Assembly (NCBI RefSeq): GCF_000219535.2
Contig: NZ_CP007806.1
Span: 1,584,501 to 1,648,500 of the forward strand
Length of the DNA: 64,000 nucleotides
Origin: Brevibacillus laterosporus LMG 15441
GTDB lineage: Bacteria; Bacillota; Bacilli; Brevibacillales; Brevibacillaceae
Direction of reading: 5' to 3'
Every line of letters begins with the position of its first letter. The stretch's first letter is position 1. A program made the position numbers and the translations under genes. This document shows positions 35,942 through 43,766 of the stretch, piece by piece. The notes under the pieces are model-generated. The model searched no databases. It saw nothing but the letters and a program-made list of their open reading frames with translations, and was not told the origin of the DNA.

Positions 35942-36003
35942 AATCCCGTTTGAGGGGATGGCTAAATCAAGGCAATCAGTTGACTTAATGTAAAAAGATT
36001 GCA

Positions 36004-36066
36004 AGCGAGCTACTGCAAATTAGCATCATGATTAATCTTGATGTAGATGCACTGGCTCGCTTTTTA
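36004..36066 (+). terminator. Long-hairpin terminator after the secreted protein gene
   Basis: AGCGAGC (36004-36010) pairs with GCTCGCT (36055-36061), continued inward by TGCA/TGCA and CATCA/TGATG, and followed by Ts. Confidence 0.6.
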
Positions 36067-36210
36067 TATGCTCGAAAGATGTATATAAAAGTTACAGATG
36101 CCTTGTTACAAACGAAATTGGCAGATGAGTTGAGGGTTGCTAGTGGTCAAAAAGCACAAAATAATGGTGTCTAGTGACATAAATATGGTCACTATTATGT
36201 AAGGTTATAT

Positions 36211-36256
36211 TTGAAATTCCTTCGCATAATGATAATATAGCCATATAGCTATATGG
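36211..36256 (+). promoter_or_regulatory. ars operon promoter and ArsR operator
   Basis: TTGAAA (36211-36216), 16-base spacer, TAATAT (36233-36238), then the perfect palindrome CCATATAGCTATATGG (36241-36256) over the transcription start region. ArsR would sit here and leave on binding arsenite. Confidence 0.7.
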
Positions 36257-36281
36257 TAATTATAAAGGAGGCATTATTCAC

Positions 36282-36605
36282 ATGGATTTAATCCAACTTT
36301 CTTCGGCCTTAAAAGCATTAGGTGATCCAACCCGGCTTAAAATCATTGCCTTATTAAATCAAAGGGATTGTTGCGTATGTGAATTAGTCCCGATCTTCGG
36401 TATTTCTCAACCTTCGATATCTAGGCACATGAGTCGTCTAAAGAACGAGAATTTAGTAAATGAAACACGGAAAGGGCAATGGGTCTTTTACTCTTTGAAT
36501 CGTTCAACTATGGAGGAGATTGGTTTGTCTCTTGCACAGCTACCAGATTGCACCTCAGATTTTGAGAAATTGAAAGAAGCTAACTTACAGATTACTTGCG
36601 AATAA
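36282..36605 (+). CDS. arsR: Arsenical resistance operon repressor
   Basis: 107 aa, ArsR/SmtB winged helix with the arsenite-binding segment DCCVCEL in the recognition-helix lead (two adjacent Cys and a third two residues on), [18 protein letters not shown] and wing [10 protein letters not shown]. It represses the operon until As(III)/Sb(III) binds. A ribosome site AAAGGAGG precedes ATG 36282. It lies 37 bases upstream of acr3. Confidence 0.93.
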   Translation: MDLIQLSSALKALGDPTRLKIIALLNQRDCCVCELVPIFGISQPSISRHMSRLKNENLVNETRKGQWVFYSLNRSTMEEIGLSLAQLPDCTSDFEKLKEANLQITCE

Positions 36606-36642
36606 ACCCTCTACTAAAAAGGAAGGTAAGGGAGATGTAACA

Positions 36643-37698
36643 ATGAGTAATATGGGGAAAAAACGTCTTTCGTTTTTAGATCGCTACCTAACACTTTGGA
36701 TTTTTTTGGCTATGGGCATTGGAGTTGGTTTTGGGTTTATCTATCCACAGCTTGTAAATGAGTTAAATAGCTTACAGGTGGGAACCACATCCATTCCCCT
36801 TGCAATGGGTCTTATCTTAATGATGTACCCACCACTTGCAAAGGTACGTTATGAAGAAATGGGAAGAGTTTTTAAGGATACTAAGGTTTTAATCCTTTCT
36901 CTTGTTCAAAACTGGATTATCGGCCCAATTTTAATGTTTGGTCTTGCCATCTTATTCCTATCAGATAAACCAGAGTACATGGTCGGCTTAATTATGATTG
37001 GCTTGGCACGGTGTATTGCTATGGTAATTGTTTGGAATGATCTTGCCAAAGGAGATACAGAATATGCCGCTGGATTAGTGGCATTTAATTCAGTTTTCCA
37101 AATGCTTTTCTTTTCAGTGTATGCCTATTTATTTGTAACTGTCATTCCAGAATGGTTGGGGTTAGAAGGTGCAGTTGTTTCGGTCACTATGGTGGAAGTA
37201 GCGAAGTCTGTCATGGTTTACCTAGGAGTTCCATTTCTTGCAGGGATGCTGACACGTTTTACTCTTGTAAAAGTAAAAGGGCGTCACTGGTATGAAAACG
37301 AGTTTATTCCTAAAATTAGTCCCATCACCCTAATTGCTTTACTCTTCACCATTATCGTGATGTTTTCCTTAAAAGGCGATACCATTATCAGCTTACCACT
37401 CGATGTAGTTCGTATTGCAATCCCATTACTAATTTATTTTGTACTCATGTTTTTTATTTCTTTCTTTATGGGAAAGAAAATGGGAGCAAGCTACCCAGTT
37501 ACAACAACACTTGCTTTTACGGCAGGTAGTAATAACTTTGAACTTGCGATCGCTGTTGCAGTAGGAGTGTTTGGTATTCACTCCGGTGCTGCCTTTGCAG
37601 CAGTTATTGGCCCATTAGTAGAAGTACCAGTCATGATTGCACTAGTCAATGTAGCTTTCTGGTTTAAACGAATGTATTTTACTGAACAGAAAACGTAA
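36643..37698 (+). CDS. acr3: ACR3-family arsenite efflux permease
   Basis: 351 aa with ten helices. Conserved [16 protein letters not shown] contains the essential Cys of Acr3, and [19 protein letters not shown] is the family signature. It expels arsenite by proton exchange. GGGAG precedes ATG 36643. No arsenate reductase (arsC) follows, so the operon gives arsenite resistance only, unless a reductase lies elsewhere. Confidence 0.95.
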   Translation: MSNMGKKRLSFLDRYLTLWIFLAMGIGVGFGFIYPQLVNELNSLQVGTTSIPLAMGLILMMYPPLAKVRYEEMGRVFKDTKVLILSLVQNWIIGPILMFGLAILFLSDKPEYMVGLIMIGLARCIAMVIVWNDLAKGDTEYAAGLVAFNSVFQMLFFSVYAYLFVTVIPEWLGLEGAVVSVTMVEVAKSVMVYLGVPFLAGMLTRFTLVKVKGRHWYENEFIPKISPITLIALLFTIIVMFSLKGDTIISLPLDVVRIAIPLLIYFVLMFFISFFMGKKMGASYPVTTTLAFTAGSNNFELAIAVAVGVFGIHSGAAFAAVIGPLVEVPVMIALVNVAFWFKRMYFTEQKT

Positions 37699-37782
37699 AT
37701 TATAGGAGCCTGTCGATTCGGGTAAGGGTTGCAAGTGGACAGGAGCCAGAGAATCAAAAGTAAACAGTTACTAGAAACGAGA

Positions 37783-37816
37783 AAACGTCCGAATACGAGG
37801 GAGATTCGGACGTTTC
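37783..37816. terminator. Hairpin terminator after acr3
   Basis: AAACGTCCGAAT pairs with ATTCGGACGTTT around a 9-base loop. The T-run is short, but the stem is perfect and lies between converging genes. Confidence 0.65.
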
Positions 37817-37853
37817 ACATAATAATTTTTTAGTTAAGATGAAAAGAGGACGG

Positions 37854-38042
37854 CTATTCCTCTTTATCCTTGTATATTTTATCCAAAAGGATAGAAACAA
37901 CGAAGAATACTACTACAAAAATTAAGAAACGAACAAACGCTGTAATAAGCCAACTATCAGCTATATTCATTTCTTTTGTAACTTGCATAGTACCATATAC
38001 AGAAAAAATAGTTAGAATGAACTTTAAAGTTTTTGAGTTCAT
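37854..38042 (-). CDS. 62-aa membrane protein, possible immunity partner
   Basis: AAGGAGATAAA precedes ATG 38042. Two membrane helices (about residues 5-20 and 33-53) and a charged end DKIYKDKEE. It starts 20 bases after the secreted-protein gene at 38063-38575, in the same direction. A short two-span protein right after a secreted hydrophobic-tailed protein is a bacteriocin/immunity layout; this is inference only. Confidence 0.6.
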   Translation of the reverse strand: MNSKTLKFILTIFSVYGTMQVTKEMNIADSWLITAFVRFLIFVVVFFVVSILLDKIYKDKEE

Positions 38043-38062
38043 TTTATCTCCTTTCTGTTTTA

Positions 38063-38575
38063 TTAAATCAGAGCATACACGATACCTTGTGCAATAATTC
38101 CGCAAGATTTTGCAACCCAACCCCAGACATATGGCTCCAAAGCTTTAGTTACAGTATCTTTCACTTCATCCAACGGCCCCATTAAAATATAGGTGTTCCA
38201 AGCGAAAATCCATTTTTCCTCTGTAAGTTTTTCTTTTACTATGTCTGGGAATTTAGCATATATTTTTTTCGGTAACTCCCTTTTCACATACCCTTTCCCA
38301 AAATATTTCATTAGCTTTGTTCCAAGAGAAACAAAACCCTGTGCTTCAAGTTGTGCAGGCTCTTTTACTACTACCCTTGGTGCAGTTTCTAAAATGTCCT
38401 TAGCAGTTTCTTCGATAATCTTATCCATTTCTTGTTGTGACATTGGAGTTTGGTAAGAAACTGATTGTGACACTTTTTCTTGAGCAAACGCGCTGGTCGC
38501 CGGAGCTATAGCAGTCCCTAGAAAACCAACCGTAGATAAAATTGCAATTCCTTTAATAAACTTTTTGTTCATCAT
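38063..38575 (-). CDS. Secreted protein with hydrophobic C-terminus, unknown
   Basis: 170 aa. Signal peptide 1-31 (ending SAFAQ), a helical charged middle (SQQEMDKIIEETAKDILETAP), and an end rich in Trp and hydrophobic residues (EPYVWGWVAKSCGIIAQGIVYALI pattern at 147-170) with the only mature Cys. The C-terminal segment could be a membrane-active peptide. The ATG pair at 38570-38575 has only a weak site. No family recognised. Confidence 0.65.
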   Translation of the reverse strand: MMNKKFIKGIAILSTVGFLGTAIAPATSAFAQEKVSQSVSYQTPMSQQEMDKIIEETAKDILETAPRVVVKEPAQLEAQGFVSLGTKLMKYFGKGYVKRELPKKIYAKFPDIVKEKLTEEKWIFAWNTYILMGPLDEVKDTVTKALEPYVWGWVAKSCGIIAQGIVYALI

Positions 38576-39075
38576 AAAGTGTAGCCTATTTTCCTAATGT
38601 TTTCAATAAAGTGATATTTTTACATTAGCGATTTCATTTTCAACTAAAGGATTGTCTCATATTAACATGTTGTAAACCTCCTAGAAGGTCTTTAGTGAAT
38701 AGCTGAAAAGCGGCTTTTTAATTATGCCCCCTACTGGGTTTCGTAACGTTTTCCGTACAGCTTATTCATATCGACCAACTAGCGTCTAAGCTTCTGTAAA
38801 TCATCTTTCGATTGGGTGTTTTCCATTTCACATTCCTTTATTTGAGTGATACAATTAATCCGAATAACAATTTTTGTTATTCACGACAGGGGCGTTCCAA
38901 TTAGTTTGATGGCTAGGGGAACGTCCTTTTGAAGTGTAAACAAACCTAATTCTAATCCTCCTTTCTTCCTCTTGTGCAATATTTTACCAACCGTATTGTT
39001 TTTTCTACAAAATAGAAAAAAGGCGAAACACTCAACAAAATTTGACAAACTATTACATAATTCGCACTTTGGTAT
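38576..39075. other. Gene-poor right part of the element
   Basis: No convincing gene. Minus-strand frames are short and lack sites. A strong AGGAGG is followed only by ATG-TTA-ATA-TGA (38667-38678 region). Another hairpin (GGCGTTCC with GGAACGTCC, about 38889-38926) has a short T-run on the plus strand. Confidence 0.4.
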
Positions 39076-39112
39076 AAATAAAAAGAACACCACTCTGTAA
39101 AAAGTGTGGTGT
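39076..39112 (-). terminator. Minus-strand terminator just inside the element
   Basis: On the minus strand ACACCAC pairs with GTGGTGT around a loop and is followed by TTTTTATTTAT. It would stop transcripts that enter the element from the truncated binding-protein gene. Confidence 0.6.
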
Positions 39113-39282
39113 CCACTGGAAAAATTTCCAAATGATTAATGTCCAGGGTCTTCGTTATAACCTTTTGAGCTGAATACGTTTCTGGATATGATTCCGTAAA
39201 TTTATAGTACATACCGAACTAGTCCGCCTTCCCGCCAAACCCAAATTAACTATAATTCAAAGTAAAATGATGAGGTTCATTT

Positions 39283-39325
39283 ACCTGTTGTAAAGTTAAC
39301 TTCAGATGAGCAAAATTAATGATCG
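39283..39325. other. Right attachment junction (attR)
   Basis: Element arm ACCTGTT (39283-39289), 17 bases, then TG (39307-39308) and host gene sequence. Mirror image of the left arm about TG. Confidence 0.75.
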
Positions 39326-39626
39326 GATCTTGCCCACCCTGTTGATCGACATAAATGCTGGTCTCGGACCCCACCAATGCGACATCAATGCCATTAGATA
39401 GCAGGGAGGTCATTGTTTTGTCGCCACCCCAAGTAGTTATGACTTCGACCTCCAAGCCCTCTTCTTTGAAAAATCCCTTTTCTAAAGCAACGTATTGTGG
39501 AGCGTAGAAAAGAGAGCGTGTAACCTCTCCTACTCGGAGCTTATTGGTATCGCTACTGGAACAGCCGGTCAAAAAGCTGAAAAGCCCTAGGCAAAGAATA
39601 ATGCCTAGGATAAGGAATTGTTTCAT
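39309..39626 (-). pseudogene. ABC substrate-binding lipoprotein, 5' part (split by the element)
   Basis: Starts ATG 39626 behind AGGAGG. Lipoprotein signal with lipobox LTGC (Cys 22), then the binding-protein start KLRVGEVTRSLFYAPQYVA and VALVGSETSIYVDQQGG. The frame runs 63 bases beyond the junction into the element, ending at 39246 with unrelated residues. See the entry at 31884-32559 for the other half. Confidence 0.87.
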
Positions 39627-39832
39627 GATAAAACCTCCTAGGCGTTTCGTTTTACTCTAACCTATGCCAGATTGCGGTGAATGGTGAAAGTGTAAAAAAT
39701 AGTAAGAGGTATGAATCATGATGCCTTTCGGAACTGTAATGGTAGAAGGTTAGATGAAATTTTGCTCCAAATATGATAAGATTGGTAAAATATGCACGTG
39801 GATTTTACATAAAGGATGGAGGTGGATAGGGC

Positions 39833-40777
39833 ATGCAGATTGTTTTTCTTGGAACTAGCTCAGGCGCCCCTACCACTAAGCGGAATGTATCGGGTATCGG
39901 ACTTCGTCTCATGGATCGAGGCGCGTGGTGGCTCATTGACTGTGGGGAAGGTACGCAACACCAAATCATGCGTTCTGTGCTGAATATTTCGCAGTTGGAA
40001 AAGATCTTTATTACGCATTTGCATGGCGATCATTTATACGGATTAATTGGCATGCTTGCCAGTCGTTCTCTACGCGGGGCTGAAACAGGCGGAATTACGC
40101 TATATGGTCCAAAAGGCATTGATGAGTATGTACAAGCCATCATGCGCATTAGTCCCGTTCATTTACAGTATCCCCTAATCATTAAAGTGGTGGAGGAAGG
40201 AATTATTTACGAGGATGATACCATTGTCGTGGAAGCGGCAAAGGTGAAGCATCGCGTTCCAGCCTTTGCCTATTCGATGACAGAGAAGCCACGTCCTGGT
40301 GCGTTTAAGATTGAATTAGCAAAAGAGGCGGGTATTCCTAAAGGGCCCATGTATGCTCAGCTTAAAGCGGGGGGGACTGTTCAATTAGAAGATGGCAGGG
40401 TTTTTCATGGTAAAGACTTTGTTCACCCACCTCAGCCAGGCCTTAAGGTTGCATTTAGTGGCGATACAATACCTTGTCAGAATATGGTGCGTTTAGCCCA
40501 AGGAGCAGATATGCTTGTGCACGAATCTACCTATGTTCATCAGCATCTGGAATTAGCTGAACGAAGTGGGCATTCCACAGCAAAACAAGCGGCAGAAATC
40601 GCTGTTGCAGCAGAAGCAAAAGGCTTATTGCTTACCCATTTGAGCCCACGTTATGATATTGAAGACGGACCGATTACTCTTGATGATATGCTACAGGAAG
40701 CGCAGGAGGTTTTTCTGAACAGCCAGATCGCTCAGGATTTGTGTGTCTATGAGGTAAAAAGAACGCGTTTGCTGTAA
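39833..40777 (+). CDS. rnz: Ribonuclease Z
   Basis: 314 aa metallo-beta-lactamase-fold endonuclease that trims tRNA 3' ends. Zinc motif HLHGDH at 62-67, the exosite loop RPGAFKIELAKEAGIPKGP, and later FSGDT, HESTY and HLSPRY. GGAGGTGG precedes ATG 39833. It lies right beside the disrupted ABC operon but is divergently placed and intact. Confidence 0.96.
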   Translation: MQIVFLGTSSGAPTTKRNVSGIGLRLMDRGAWWLIDCGEGTQHQIMRSVLNISQLEKIFITHLHGDHLYGLIGMLASRSLRGAETGGITLYGPKGIDEYVQAIMRISPVHLQYPLIIKVVEEGIIYEDDTIVVEAAKVKHRVPAFAYSMTEKPRPGAFKIELAKEAGIPKGPMYAQLKAGGTVQLEDGRVFHGKDFVHPPQPGLKVAFSGDTIPCQNMVRLAQGADMLVHESTYVHQHLELAERSGHSTAKQAAEIAVAAEAKGLLLTHLSPRYDIEDGPITLDDMLQEAQEVFLNSQIAQDLCVYEVKRTRLL

Positions 40778-40803
40778 CGTAAATGCTTGATAAGAATTAG
40801 GTA

Positions 40804-40843
40804 AACCCTTGTAGCATAAATAATAGTGCTGCAAGGGTTTTTC
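40804..40843 (+). terminator. Intrinsic terminator of rnz
   Basis: AACCCTTGTAGCA pairs with TGCTGCAAGGGTT, followed by a T-run. Confidence 0.88.
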
Positions 40844-40886
40844 CATTTGAAAGAAGAAATAATTGAATTAAATAAATATTTTTAAT

Positions 40887-40901
40887 TGGTAATGATTATC
40901 A
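40887..40901 (+). promoter_or_regulatory. Fur box, one mismatch
   Basis: TGGTAATGATTATCA matches the 7-1-7 Fur core except for one G. It lies 63 bases before the following gene start. Confidence 0.65.
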
Positions 40902-40963
40902 TTTCAGGTATAATTATCTTAGTTAAATCCTTTCAATGCATGCTGTAACAGGAGGGAGTAAAG

Positions 40964-42079
40964 ATGAATCTACCTATAGATTTCACGGTACAAACAAAAG
41001 CGCAGTTGCGAGAGGTAGTCGGCTCGCCGTCTGAGGCTTTACTAGAAAAAATATTACCTAGCTTAGAGGAACAAAGCCGCTACTTTATTCAGCATTCGTC
41101 CATTGTATGCGCTACAACTAAGCAAAGGAATCATTTCTTGCATGGGTCTATGTTTGGCGGGGAAAAGGGCTTTGTCCGTTTTATTGCTGAGAATAGTTTG
41201 CTTATCCCCATAAAAGAAGCTGGCGACTACTTGCGTTTGATTGAAAATATCAATGCGAATCCATTCATCGGGCTGCTATTTTTTATCCAAGGAGTAAGCG
41301 AAACCCTACGAGTTAATGGCAGGGCCAGCATTGTTAAAGAGAAAGCACTTCTAACCGCCCATTTTCCAGCAGATCAGCAGCTCACAGCAGCGATCCGGGT
41401 AGATGTCGAGGAATGCTTTTTTCATTGTGCCAAAGCCTTTATTCGCTCCAAGCTGTGGGATTCTACAACCTATCTACCTAGCTATCATACAGAGATGTCT
41501 TCAGCAAGTGACTTCTTCTACCAGCACACGATTCTAAGCGAACAAATGCAATCCTTTATTACACACGCTCCTTTCATTTGTGTCGGCACCAGTCAAAGGC
41601 AAGGAGGAGCTGATATATCGCCCAAGGGTGATCCGGCGGGCTTTGTACAAATACTAGATGAACGTACCATTTTGATTCCCGATCGTCCTGGTAACAAAAT
41701 TTGCGATAATTTTGAGAATATACTTGTTAATCCATCTATATGTGTTCTCTTTTTTGTTCCAGGTGTAGATCATATCCTCCATGTTCAAGGCAAAGCTTCT
41801 ATTGTAAAGGAAGCCAAAATATTAGAACCTCTCTCAATAGCAGGAAAACGCCCGGCGCTAGGAATATGGATAGAACTTCAACAAGTGACCTTAGCTTACT
41901 CGCAAGCAATGGTGGATGCGGGATTATGGAATCCGGCTAATCAAATAGATCGAAAGACGTTCCCAACGATGGGAGAGATGGTGATGAAACAACTAGCTCA
42001 TTCAAAATTAACAAAGGGAATGAGTGCCAAGGCCTTTGATGACATGGTCAGCCAAGAGTACAAGCAGCATTTATATTAA
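40964..42079 (+). CDS. Duplicated pyridoxamine-5'-phosphate-oxidase-like flavin-binding protein
   Basis: 371 aa of two copies of one split-barrel domain. Copy 2 (about 190-340) has the full pattern ISPKGDPAGFVQILDERTILIPDRPGNKICDNFENIL of the MSMEG_1061-type family. Copy 1 (about 40-185) keeps FIAENSLLIP, IGLLFFIQGVSETLRVNGRA but lost SPKGD. The Fur box upstream suggests a role under iron limitation, for example flavin or heme chemistry. AGGAGGGAG precedes ATG 40964. Confidence 0.8.
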   Translation: MNLPIDFTVQTKAQLREVVGSPSEALLEKILPSLEEQSRYFIQHSSIVCATTKQRNHFLHGSMFGGEKGFVRFIAENSLLIPIKEAGDYLRLIENINANPFIGLLFFIQGVSETLRVNGRASIVKEKALLTAHFPADQQLTAAIRVDVEECFFHCAKAFIRSKLWDSTTYLPSYHTEMSSASDFFYQHTILSEQMQSFITHAPFICVGTSQRQGGADISPKGDPAGFVQILDERTILIPDRPGNKICDNFENILVNPSICVLFFVPGVDHILHVQGKASIVKEAKILEPLSIAGKRPALGIWIELQQVTLAYSQAMVDAGLWNPANQIDRKTFPTMGEMVMKQLAHSKLTKGMSAKAFDDMVSQEYKQHLY

Positions 42080-42145
42080 GTGGGGATGAATCGGATCGGT
42101 GCTACTGACCGACTTTTACAATTAGGCAGCAGGAAACGAAGATTT

Positions 42146-42295
42146 TTAAAAGAGATGAGCTGCTACTGCCTCGGCATCATCAGCTTCCAACACACGTAAG
42201 GACTTTGCAGGTGGGGCAGGGAGAGTTGAGGGTGGACGTTTTTGGCTAATCCCGAAAGGAGGAGCGATCCCTTCTAGGAGAAATCCTGATAACAT
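42146..42295 (-). CDS. Possible 49-aa proline-rich small protein
   Basis: An open frame with biased, protein-like composition: hydrophobic start MLSGFLLEGIAPPFG, proline-rich middle RPPSTLPAPPA and acidic/alanine helix EADDAEAVAAHLF. No clear ribosome site, so it may be a fragment. No cysteine. No family recognised. Confidence 0.3.
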   Translation of the reverse strand: MLSGFLLEGIAPPFGISQKRPPSTLPAPPAKSLRVLEADDAEAVAAHLF

Positions 42296-42463
42296 CCACT
42301 ACTAATATGACAAGTCTAAAGACAGAAGATAGAGTTATCGTTGATGGCGGACAGGTGGGTGTTCGCCTTCTATATTTTAGGGCATTATTGCTTCGACGTT
42401 AAAAGTAAAATGTTTAACCCGGAGAAAAATTTATGAAATGCTACTAACACGTGCTAAAGCACG

Positions 42464-42595
42464 ATCTATCCTAAACATTACAGAACGGATGCTACTGCTT
42501 TGAAGTAATACTAATGGCGTCATTGTTCGTTCCGGTTGGCGTTCGGCGTTGTAATCATATCGGTATGACGCGCATTCTGTAAATTTAGGATAGAT
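42464..42595. repeat. 132-bp structured inverted-repeat element
   Basis: Outer arms ATCTATCCTAAA (42464-42475) and TTTAGGATAGAT (42584-42595), then TACAGAA (42479-42485) and TTCTGTA (42575-42581), then inner GCGTCAT (42517-42523) and ATGACGC (42565-42571), all nested. A direct repeat ATGCTACT occurs at 42438 and 42489. No terminator-type T-run follows. It could be a structured RNA or a small palindromic mobile repeat. Confidence 0.6.
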
Positions 42596-42758
42596 ACATA
42601 CTTTATAAGCCAGGGGTAGCATAGAGCTTACTTACATACCTCTCCCTTTATATGCTGGCTACTTTTTTGTAAAATAATGATTTTTTTCACGGATATACAA
42701 TATATTTACTTTTTTAAAAATATTTAGTGAAACAGTACAGTAGAAAGAGCAAGCTAGC

Positions 42759-43667
42759 TTATCGATGCATCGCAAATTTTGACGTTTTGCCAATACGTTT
42801 CGGCTTAAAATTAACCAAAACGATGCTTCCAGTAATCAATAAAAGTCCAACAATCAGCTTATATGTCACCTGTTCATGTAAGAAAAGCACGCTGAACATG
42901 ACGGAGATGAGTGGAATGAGAAAGGTAAAAGCGCCCACCTTACTGGCTTCGATTGTTGCGAGCAGTTGAAAATAAACTAGCCAGCCCAATGCAATGACGA
43001 AAATTGAGATAAAAAGAGTAACAATGATAAACGAGGTATTCCAAGCAATATCAGACCAGCTCTCAATGGCTGAACCTGAACCCAGCATGACGATGCCGCC
43101 AATTGTAATTTGTAGGGCCGTCATCCAAACAGAGTCGACCTGAGCTGCTGTTTTTTTCGTATAAACCGTCCCACAGGCCCAGCTAATGGCAGAGGCGATA
43201 GCGAATAGAATCCCCCATGCTGACATATTCCCACTAAACCCATCTGTAGTTAATGAGGCAACGCCGAAAAATCCGAGTAAAAGACCGAGAATTTTTAATC
43301 CGTACATGGATTCTCCAAGCCAAATCCAGGAAAAAACCCCGAGTAGCACAGGCTGAAGGAATACGATAGCCGAGAACAATCCGGCAGGCATGTACTGTAA
43401 GCCAATGGTTTGAAAGCCATAGTAGAGTATGATGTTCAAAGCTGAGGAAATGAGATAGATATGCCACGTTCCTTTTAAATGAAGCTGTTTTCGTTTCCAT
43501 ACAGCAAAGGAAATGAGAAGAAGGCCGCCGATAAATGTCCTCAAGCCAGCGAACAGCAGTGGCGGGGTATAGGTTAATGCGTATTTGGAAAGCGGCCAAT
43601 TAACGCCCCACATAAGAACCAAAAATGCGAGATATAGACCTGCCTTTATACGAGATTGTTGAAGCAT
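42759..43667 (-). CDS. EamA/DMT-family permease
   Basis: 302 aa, ten helices, two EamA repeats (WGVNWPLSKYALTYTPP at the start; LGESMYGLKILGLLLGFFGV and LHEQVTYKLIVGLLLITGSI at repeat ends). AAGGAG about 10 bases before ATG 43667; the frame is open to 43781 but without a site. It is divergent from a LysR regulator with 99 bases between the starts, so LysR control is likely. Confidence 0.87.
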   Translation of the reverse strand: MLQQSRIKAGLYLAFLVLMWGVNWPLSKYALTYTPPLLFAGLRTFIGGLLLISFAVWKRKQLHLKGTWHIYLISSALNIILYYGFQTIGLQYMPAGLFSAIVFLQPVLLGVFSWIWLGESMYGLKILGLLLGFFGVASLTTDGFSGNMSAWGILFAIASAISWACGTVYTKKTAAQVDSVWMTALQITIGGIVMLGSGSAIESWSDIAWNTSFIIVTLFISIFVIALGWLVYFQLLATIEASKVGAFTFLIPLISVMFSVLFLHEQVTYKLIVGLLLITGSIVLVNFKPKRIGKTSKFAMHR

Positions 43668-43766
43668 GTATATGTCACTCCTTGTCTTGGTGTCATTGTA
43701 CATGATAAAATGATTTCTCATATAAATAAAATGAATGTTTTTTATAGGGGGCATATCATTTTTGTT

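Larger units (their letters stand above)
32562..39308. mobile_element. 6,747-bp serine-integrase element carrying arsenic resistance
   Basis: Bounded by TG at 32560-32561 and 39307-39308 inside one interrupted gene. Contents: large serine recombinase at the left end, decayed immA/immR genes, small genes, a secreted protein, arsR-acr3, and a secreted/small-membrane protein pair. No conjugation, capsid or replication gene is seen, so it is probably a phage- or ICE-derived island that moves by site-specific recombination or with outside help. Internal genes face both ways. Confidence 0.85.

Noticed and set aside
36028-36174. 48-codon frame with protein-like composition
   Set aside because: No ribosome site, and its first third is the terminator hairpin of the preceding gene.
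38731-38826. 15-codon frame with AAGGA site that would read on through TAG to 31 codons, vaguely Spo0E-like
   Set aside because: Too short, contains a stop and the similarity is weak.
38952-39212. 86-aa minus-strand frame near the right end of the element
   Set aside because: It runs through a minus-strand terminator hairpin and has no start signals.
30296-39626. Naming the ABC importer substrate (sulfonate, taurine, nitrate or thiamine precursor)
   Set aside because: The fold supports the whole group, and no riboswitch or metabolic gene is linked, so no substrate is claimed.
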